A DNA stretch of 10,199 nucleotides. Origin: CAZRIP01 sp964600165 (GTDB taxonomy: Bacteria > Elusimicrobiota > Elusimicrobia > UBA1565 > UBA9628). Position numbers and translations under genes: made by a program. The stretch covers positions 1 to 10,199 of the forward strand of contig CAZRIP010000122.1 of NCBI GenBank assembly GCA_964600165.1, given 5' to 3'. Positions 6,456 to 10,199 of the stretch are shown piece after piece. The notes under the pieces were generated by a model. The model did no database searches and had not been told where the DNA came from. It saw only the letters and a program-made list of their open reading frames with translations. Position 1 is the stretch's first letter; every line of letters begins with the position of its first letter.

Positions 6456-7072
6456 TTCTTCGCTCCGCCGTTGGCCTTGAAGTCCGGAAGGATGTGGTCG
6501 ACCATCCCGTACGCCTTCGCCTCCTCGGCGGACATGTAGTAGTTGCGCTCCATGTCGGCGGTGAGCTTTGCGACGGGATTGCCGGTGTGCGCCGCCATGA
6601 TCGCGCTCAGGCGCTCCTTGGTCTTGCCCATCTCCTTGGCCTCGATGATGATGTCGGTGGCCTGGCCGGAAAGGCCGCCGCGGATGAGCGGCTGGTGGAT
6701 CATGACGCGCGCGTGGGGCAGGATGAAGCGCTTGCCCTTGGCGCCGGCGCAGAGCAGCACCGCGCCGAAGGACATCGCCATGCCCATGCACATCGTCGAG
6801 ATCGGGGCCTTGATGTATTGCATCGTGTCGTAGATCGCCAGGCCGGCCGTGACCATGCCGCCGGGGGAGTTGATATAGAGATGGATGTCGCGGTCGTTGT
6901 CCTCGGCGTCGAGATAGAGCAGCTGGGAGATGATCAGGTTCGCCGAGTCGGTCGTGACGACGCCTTCCTGGCCGCCGGCGAAGATGATGCGATCCTTGAG
7001 CAGCCGCGAGAAGATGTCGTAGCCGACGGCGTTGCCCTGGGTCCAGCGCTCGAGAATCGTGGGGATGATCAT
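6452..7072 (-). CDS. clpP: ClpP-family serine protease subunit with Asn in the catalytic triad
   Basis: This 206-residue protein matches ClpP along its whole length: YDIFSRLLKDRIIF near 18-31, YINSPGG (66-72), IYDTMQYIK (80-88), AKGKRF (111-116) and MIHQP (124-128). The nucleophile is S101 in MGMAMSFGAVLL, where most ClpPs read GQAASMGA. The histidine is H126. The third triad position, Asp in E. coli (ERDRF), is N177 here (DMERNYYMSAEEA, codon AAC). It starts at ATG 7072. There is no evident long propeptide and no good Shine-Dalgarno in the 41 bases before it. ClpP forms a double heptamer barrel and needs a Clp ATPase, but no clpX or clpA lies nearby. It overlaps lon by four bases. Asn at this site is known in Listeria ClpP1, which works poorly alone, so this subunit may be of that sort. 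Confidence 0.95.
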   Translation of the reverse strand: MIIPTILERWTQGNAVGYDIFSRLLKDRIIFAGGQEGVVTTDSANLIISQLLYLDAEDNDRDIHLYINSPGGMVTAGLAIYDTMQYIKAPISTMCMGMAMSFGAVLLCAGAKGKRFILPHARVMIHQPLIRGGLSGQATDIIIEAKEMGKTKERLSAIMAAHTGNPVAKLTADMERNYYMSAEEAKAYGMVDHILPDFKANGGAKK

Positions 7073-7113
7073 GCGGAGATGATAGCCCTTTTGCGGGCGA
7101 GGCCTCAAGCGGC

Positions 7114-7926
7114 CTAGCGACAGACGCAGTGGTCGGCTTTGACGGCCTGCTCTTTTTGCAGGCACCACTTCTTCTCGTCGGCGGCCATGCCGTTGAAGCA
7201 GCCGTCCGGGCCGAAGGCGAGGTAGGCCTCGCAGAGGTGCCGGCACTCCATCGACTGGAGCCGCGGATCGGAGGGATCGACGCCTTCGCCGAGCTTGGGC
7301 AGCGCGATCATCGACGCCTCCTCGTAGGCCGGCGCCGCCGCGCCGGAAGGCTGCGCCGCGTTGGCGCGCGCGATCGCCGCCGAGTCCGAGTCCTGGCGCA
7401 TCCGCTTGGCGAGCGCGGAGCGGCGAGCGTCGAATCGGTCGCAGACGAGCGTCAACGCCTCGCGCGCCTGCTTGAGCGTGGCGTCCTGGGCGGACTGCCC
7501 CGCCTTGCCCGGCGCGGCCAGCCAGCGTCCCTGCGAAAGCGACACGCCGCCGACGCCGAGATAAACGCGGTTGAGCACGGAGTCGCACTGGAGGAAGAAG
7601 TCCTGCTCGGGCGACGCGGCGCACTCGCGATCGGCCTGCTCGGCCTTGTCGGCCGGATTCCTCGCGTCGGCGACGACTCCGAGCTTGTTGAAAAAGCGCG
7701 AGACGGCCGGGATGTTCTTGACCTTGTCCGACTGCATCGTCAGGTAGTCGAACGCCGCGGCGAAATAGAGCCCGCTCTCGTCGTTGAGCGGCAGCTTGTC
7801 GTGCGAGCCCTTCTCGGGCCAGAGCGCGCGGTCGTCGCAGGGGTGCTGCATCGACTGCGCCGCGGCGACGGCCGCGAGGGAGGCGACCAGCAGTACGCCC
7901 AACGGCCCAATGGTTCGGCGGGACAT
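7114..7926 (-). CDS. secreted Cys-rich protein of unknown function
   Basis: This 270-residue protein starts at ATG 7926. Residues 1-24 form a signal peptide (basic MSRR, hydrophobic core GVLLVASLAAVAAA, probable cleavage near AAAQ). The mature protein has ten cysteines (30, 102, 114, 152, 218, 222, 233, 245, 257, 259). Six of these are crowded into the last 53 residues in a C-x3-C-x10-C-x11-C-x11-C-x-C layout. This points to an extracytoplasmic domain held by disulfides, or to a metal site. The middle (about 140-190) is helical and charged, then Ala/Pro-rich. It has its own promoter upstream. It lies 41 bases before clpP and reads in the same direction, so the two may be co-transcribed. I do not recognise a family. 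Confidence 0.75.
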   Translation of the reverse strand: MSRRTIGPLGVLLVASLAAVAAAQSMQHPCDDRALWPEKGSHDKLPLNDESGLYFAAAFDYLTMQSDKVKNIPAVSRFFNKLGVVADARNPADKAEQADRECAASPEQDFFLQCDSVLNRVYLGVGGVSLSQGRWLAAPGKAGQSAQDATLKQAREALTLVCDRFDARRSALAKRMRQDSDSAAIARANAAQPSGAAAPAYEEASMIALPKLGEGVDPSDPRLQSMECRHLCEAYLAFGPDGCFNGMAADEKKWCLQKEQAVKADHCVCR

Positions 7927-7944
7927 AGGGGCTTGGCTCTCATC

Positions 7945-7973
7945 AGTATTGAGCCGGAGCGGCCCTTTGTCAA
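7945..7973 (-). promoter_or_regulatory. promoter upstream of the secreted Cys-rich gene
   Basis: On the minus strand TTGACA (7973-7968) is followed after exactly 17 bases by AATACT (7950-7945), which matches TATAAT at four of six positions. The start codon at 7926 is 18 bases beyond the -10 box. This would give clpP, lon and the aminotransferase a transcript independent of tig. It is assigned by sequence match only. Confidence 0.6.
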
Positions 7974-7980
7974 GGCCGGA

Positions 7981-8313
7981 TTATTCGGCGGAAGGAGGGG
8001 AAAAACGCTCTTTGATCTCGCGCTTCATGACGAGACCGACGACGCCCGCGCAATAAAGGAGCCAGACGAAAAGCCACGGCAGCCGCAGCGCCAACGGACA
8101 GGCCGCCGCGTATTGCTCGCTGACGCAGCGCTCGAGGTCGGCCGCGGCCCGCGAGGGATCGGGGCTTCCCGGACAAGTCGCGACGAAGCCGAAGCAGCCG
8201 GGCCTCAGGCGCCGCGCGCCGACGAGCAGGAGGTAGGTCCCGAGCAGGACCGCGAGGATGATCGCCGCGGCCTTGAGGATGTTCCGGGTCCAGTCCTGGG
8301 CGACGCGGTCCAA
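7981..8313 (-). CDS. small membrane protein with two transmembrane segments
   Basis: This 110-residue protein starts at TTG 8313, four bases after the tig stop. A GAGGCG at the end of tig serves as a possible ribosome site. No ATG or GTG start gives a longer sensible frame. Residues about 12-33 (ILKAAAIILAVLLGTYLLLVGA) and 79-96 (LPWLFVWLLYCAGVVGLVM region) are membrane helices. The roughly 45-residue loop between them has four cysteines (40, 47, 63, 72), an even number that would fit two disulfides if the loop faces outside. The C-terminus is short and charged. I do not recognise the family. The tight spacing says it is co-transcribed with tig. Confidence 0.7.
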   Translation of the reverse strand: MDRVAQDWTRNILKAAAIILAVLLGTYLLLVGARRLRPGCFGFVATCPGSPDPSRAAADLERCVSEQYAAACPLALRLPWLFVWLLYCAGVVGLVMKREIKERFSPPSAE

Positions 8314-8317
8314 ACGG

Positions 8318-9586
8318 CTACGCCTCGGTGATCTGGGCTTTCTGCCGCAAGAACTCCATCGTCTTGCGGTCGCGGATTATGCCGGCGATGGCGTCCTTGC
8401 GCTCGGCGAAGAGCTTGCGGATCTCTTCCTTCTTGACGTCGGACTCGATGGCGGCGAGGTTCTTGTCGAGCTCGGCGGAGAGATCCTCTTCCGAAGCCGC
8501 GATCTTCTCCTTCTCGGCGATCGCGGGCAAGAGGTACGAGATGCGGACCTCGTCCTCGGCGCGCGGCGCGATCTTCGCCTTGAGCTCGTTGACCTGCTCC
8601 TCGGTCCAGTTCTGCCCGCCCATCTGCTTGGCGAAGCGCTCCATCATGTGCTGGGCCTGCGCCTCGACGAGCGAGGGCGGCACCGGGATCTTGTTGGCCT
8701 TGAGCAGCGCTTCCTCGAGCTGCTGCGTGACCTCGCGCTCGACTTTGTTCTTGGCCTCGTCTTCCATGACGCCCTTGAGCTTGGCCTTGAGGTCGTCGAC
8801 GGTCTCGAAGCCGATGTCCTTGGCGAACTCGGCGTCGAGCGAAGGCAGGATCTTGGTCTTGATCTCCTTGACCGAGACCTTGAGCTGGGAGGGCTTGCCG
8901 CCGATCTTGACGGCGACTTCCTTCTCCTCGCCGCGCTTCATCTTGAGCAGGCCGTCGGAGAGCCCTTCGAGCGTCTGGTCGGAGCTCATGTCGACGAGCT
9001 CGTTTTCGCCCTTGCCGCCTTGCAGCGGCTTGCCGTCCTGGAGCGCCTGGTAATCGATGACGACGTAGTGGCTCTTGGCCACGGCGTCCTCGGCGGCCTT
9101 CTCGAGGCGCGCGTTGGCCTCGCGCAGCTCGGTGATCCGGGCGTCCAGCTGCTCGTCGGTGACGGCCGAGGACTTGCGCGTGAGCTTGATCTTGGTGTAG
9201 TCCTTCGGCGCGACGACGGGGGGGATCTCGACTTTCACGACGACCTTGAGCGGCTTGCCCTCGCTCCACTGCACGTCGTCGACGGCCGGAGTGGCGACGG
9301 GCCGCAGGGCGAGCTCTTTCAAGCCCTCGGGCACGTGCTTGCGCAGAAGCTGGTCGATGACCTGCTCGCGCGCGTGGCCGGTGAAGTTCTTCTTGACGAG
9401 CTCGAGCGGGGCCTTGCCGGGCCTAAAGCCCGGAAGCCGCGCGCGCTGCTGAAGCCGCACGAGCGCGTTCTGCGTCTCGCTCTCGACCTCGGCGGGGGGA
9501 ATCTCCAACGAGAACGTCACGACGCAGGCGTCCTCCTTGACCTTCTTGAACTTGACCTTGTCAGGCGCCGACGTGAACAATCCCAT
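8318..9586 (-). CDS. tig: trigger factor, ribosome-associated chaperone
   Basis: This 422-residue protein is in the normal size range. It starts at ATG 9586, with GGGAG seven bases upstream. The same frame is open further upstream through the tRNA-Leu gene, which I reject. The N-terminal ribosome-binding domain carries the signature GFRPGKAP (53-60), which docks on ribosomal protein L23. A peptidyl-prolyl isomerase-like middle segment at about 150-240 is recognisable (VVIDYQALQDGKPL, GLSDGLLKMKRGEEKEV). Its aromatic active-site residues are weakly conserved, so isomerase activity is uncertain. The C-terminal helical arms (about 250-415) form the substrate cradle. Trigger factor binds nascent chains in the cytosol. 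The gene begins 20 bases after the 3' end of tRNA-Leu, so it is probably read from the tRNA promoter. Confidence 0.95.
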   Translation of the reverse strand: MGLFTSAPDKVKFKKVKEDACVVTFSLEIPPAEVESETQNALVRLQQRARLPGFRPGKAPLELVKKNFTGHAREQVIDQLLRKHVPEGLKELALRPVATPAVDDVQWSEGKPLKVVVKVEIPPVVAPKDYTKIKLTRKSSAVTDEQLDARITELREANARLEKAAEDAVAKSHYVVIDYQALQDGKPLQGGKGENELVDMSSDQTLEGLSDGLLKMKRGEEKEVAVKIGGKPSQLKVSVKEIKTKILPSLDAEFAKDIGFETVDDLKAKLKGVMEDEAKNKVEREVTQQLEEALLKANKIPVPPSLVEAQAQHMMERFAKQMGGQNWTEEQVNELKAKIAPRAEDEVRISYLLPAIAEKEKIAASEEDLSAELDKNLAAIESDVKKEEIRKLFAERKDAIAGIIRDRKTMEFLRQKAQITEA

Positions 9587-9606
9587 GATGGGTCTCCCAG
9601 AGCGAG

Positions 9607-9688
9607 TGGGCGGGGCGGGACTTGAACCCGCAAGCCTTGCGGCACACGGTCCTAAGCCGTGCGCGTCTGCCAGTTCCGCCACCCGCCC
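9607..9688 (-). tRNA. tRNA-Leu (anticodon TAG)
   Basis: The acceptor arms GGGCGGG (9688-9682) and CCCGCCC (9614-9608) pair fully, with discriminator A. The anticodon stem CACGG/CCGTG encloses the loop CTTAGGA, giving anticodon TAG (9654-9652), which reads CUA and related Leu codons. A long class II variable arm (GCC GCAA GGC) follows, as expected for leucine. The T arm is GCGGG-TTCAAGT-CCCGC. CCA is not encoded and must be added after transcription. The length is 82 bases without CCA. Confidence 0.95.
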
Positions 9689-9693
9689 GTCAA

Positions 9694-9719
9694 TAAAAAA
9701 GCGCCGCGACTTCGGCGCT
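9694..9719 (-). terminator. intrinsic terminator after tRNA-Lys
   Basis: On the minus strand AGCGCCG (9719-9713) and CGGCGCT (9706-9700) form a 7-bp GC-rich stem with a 6-base loop, followed by a run of T. It lies between tRNA-Lys and tRNA-Leu, just 6 bases before the tRNA-Leu 5' end. The T-run appears only on the minus strand, so it stops transcripts from tRNA-Lys. Confidence 0.8.
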
Positions 9720-9740
9720 GTTACCGGCGGTTGAAAACTT

Positions 9741-9814
9741 TGGGCCATCTCGGACTCGAACCGAGAACCTTGACCTTAAGAGGGTCCTGCTCTAACCAGT
9801 TGAGCTAATGGCCC
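9741..9814 (-). tRNA. tRNA-Lys (anticodon CTT)
   Basis: The acceptor arms GGGCCAT and ATGGCCC pair fully, with discriminator A. The D arm reads AGCTCAACTGGTTAGAGC. The anticodon loop CTCTTAA gives anticodon CTT (9780-9778), decoding AAG. The T arm is TCTCGG-TTCGAGT-CCGAGA. The outermost anticodon-stem pair is a G-A mismatch and the other four pair. CCA is not encoded. The length is 74 bases. Confidence 0.93.
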
Positions 9815-9823
9815 GACCGGTCG

Positions 9824-9832
9824 ATTATAGCA
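9824..9832 (-). promoter_or_regulatory. extended -10 promoter for tRNA-Lys
   Basis: The minus strand reads TGCTATAAT (9832-9824), a perfect -10 box with the TGn extension. No good -35 box stands 16-18 bases upstream, as is usual for extended -10 promoters. The -10 box is 9 bases from the mature tRNA 5' end, so the leader is only a few bases. Confidence 0.75.
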
Positions 9833-9869
9833 GATTTGGCCGTTCGTTGCGCTCTTAACAACTTTGTCA

Positions 9870-9897
9870 TTGATTTTTTTGAGCGCGCTGCTATGCT
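9870..9897 (+). promoter_or_regulatory. probable promoter of the plus-strand gene at 9906
   Basis: TTGATT (9870-9875), a 16-base spacer and TATGCT (9892-9897) with TG at 9889-9890 make a plausible extended -10 promoter. Transcription would start near 9904, only a base or two before the ATG at 9906. The mRNA would then be leaderless or nearly so, unless translation starts at the next ATG (9918). It is divergent from the tRNA-Lys promoter within one 91-bp gap. Confidence 0.45.
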
Positions 9898-9905
9898 TAG
9901 GCGGA

Positions 9906-10199
9906 ATGAAGTACTGGATGTTCCAAAGCAACCAGGTCACCGGCCCTTACGAGACCGACGATCTCCCGACGGTGGCCGGCTACGGCCCGGAGACGCTCGT
10001 CTGCCCCGAGGGCCGCAAGGGCACGAGCATGGGCGACTGGCAGCGCGCGAGCATGGTGCCCGAGCTGTCCCTGTCCCTTTTGAAGGTCACGCAGCTCGCC
10101 ACCGTCATCAGAGGCGCGGGCGGCATCATGGCCGGCCTGCCGCCCGAGCCCACGCTCAAGGACTTGGCCGCGCTCGGCAGCCTGCAAGAGCGCATGGAG
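9906..10199 (+). CDS. hypothetical protein, N-terminal part only (3' end off the window)
   Basis: From ATG 9906 the frame is open to the last base (98 codons, no stop). Residues 1-50 contain YWMFQSNQVTGPY and WQRASMVPEL. The aromatic YW plus GPY pattern resembles GYF_2-like domains (pattern xxWYxxxxGxxxGPY), which bind proline-rich or other peptides, but the match is loose. An amphipathic helix-forming stretch follows (SLSLLKVTQLATVIRG), then a Pro-rich turn and a helical tail. AGGCGG lies directly before the ATG, too close to be a normal ribosome site. GC-rich codon use matches the core genes. It is transcribed away from the tRNA-tig operon. Function unknown. Confidence 0.65.
   Translation, partial: MKYWMFQSNQVTGPYETDDLPTVAGYGPETLVCPEGRKGTSMGDWQRASMVPELSLSLLKVTQLATVIRGAGGIMAGLPPEPTLKDLAALGSLQERME

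Noticed and set aside
4047..6539. 830-codon plus-strand open frame opposite lon
   Set aside because: It is antisense to an unmistakable Lon protein and arises from GC-rich codon bias. Its translation is a low-complexity Arg/Leu/Asp-rich string without any recognisable domain.
6452..7624. 390-residue extended ClpP
   Set aside because: The upstream 180 or so residues are an out-of-frame reading of the secreted Cys-rich gene. ClpP homology begins at ATG 7072.
7129..9625. Long plus-strand open frames opposite the Cys-rich gene and tig
   Set aside because: They are antisense shadows of coding genes in GC-rich DNA, with no domain, ribosome site or promoter.
9587..9748. Trigger factor N-terminal extension to 9748
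   Set aside because: The extension reads through the tRNA-Leu gene and the terminator. The ribosome site and family N-terminus place the start at 9586.
9897..10195. Minus-strand open frames at the right edge
   Set aside because: They oppose the plus-strand gene at 9906, which has a plausible promoter and codon use, and they have no recognisable content.

Overview
The window looks like a chromosomal segment of a GC-rich Gram-negative-type bacterium. A deep-branching lineage such as Elusimicrobiota is my best guess from the look of the core proteins and the gene order tRNA-Leu, tig, clpP, lon, but nothing here proves it. It has two parts: an AT-richer accessory end at about 1-2070, and ordinary GC-rich core genome from about 2070 onward.

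Accessory end (1-2070): a HEAT-repeat protein gene cut by the left edge is followed 22 bases after its stop by a well-formed integron attC recombination site (1327-1404). This site has perfect inverse R'' and R' core sites, a paired stem and two extrahelical bases. Next comes a type II toxin-antitoxin pair (ribbon-helix-helix antitoxin and RelE-like toxin) with its own promoter. One base after the toxin stop begins a second copy of the attC left end (19 of 20 bases identical), which folds into a hairpin but lacks a recognisable R' core. I read this as the distal end of a sedentary chromosomal integron: a HEAT-repeat cassette, then a toxin-antitoxin cassette, then a decayed terminal attC. The integrase gene would lie left of the window.

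Junction (2070-2943): a short, probably truncated ORF overlaps the start of a secreted protein gene of unknown function. This gene converges on the minus-strand operon across a 53-base gap holding a perfect 16-bp palindrome.

Core, minus strand (9832 down to 2944), in order of transcription: an extended -10 promoter, tRNA-Lys(CTT), a terminator, tRNA-Leu(TAG), trigger factor (tig), a two-TM protein, a secreted Cys-rich protein with its own promoter, clpP, lon, and a class V aminotransferase. clpP-lon and lon-aminotransferase each overlap as GTGA, so they are probably translationally coupled. Trigger factor, ClpP and Lon form a protein-folding and proteolysis cluster. No clpX is present, and ClpP carries Asn where the catalytic Asp normally sits.

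Right edge: a divergent plus-strand gene of unknown function starts at 9906 and runs off the window. No stretch over 300 bases lacks a gene. I see no CRISPR array, insertion sequence, rRNA or replication origin.
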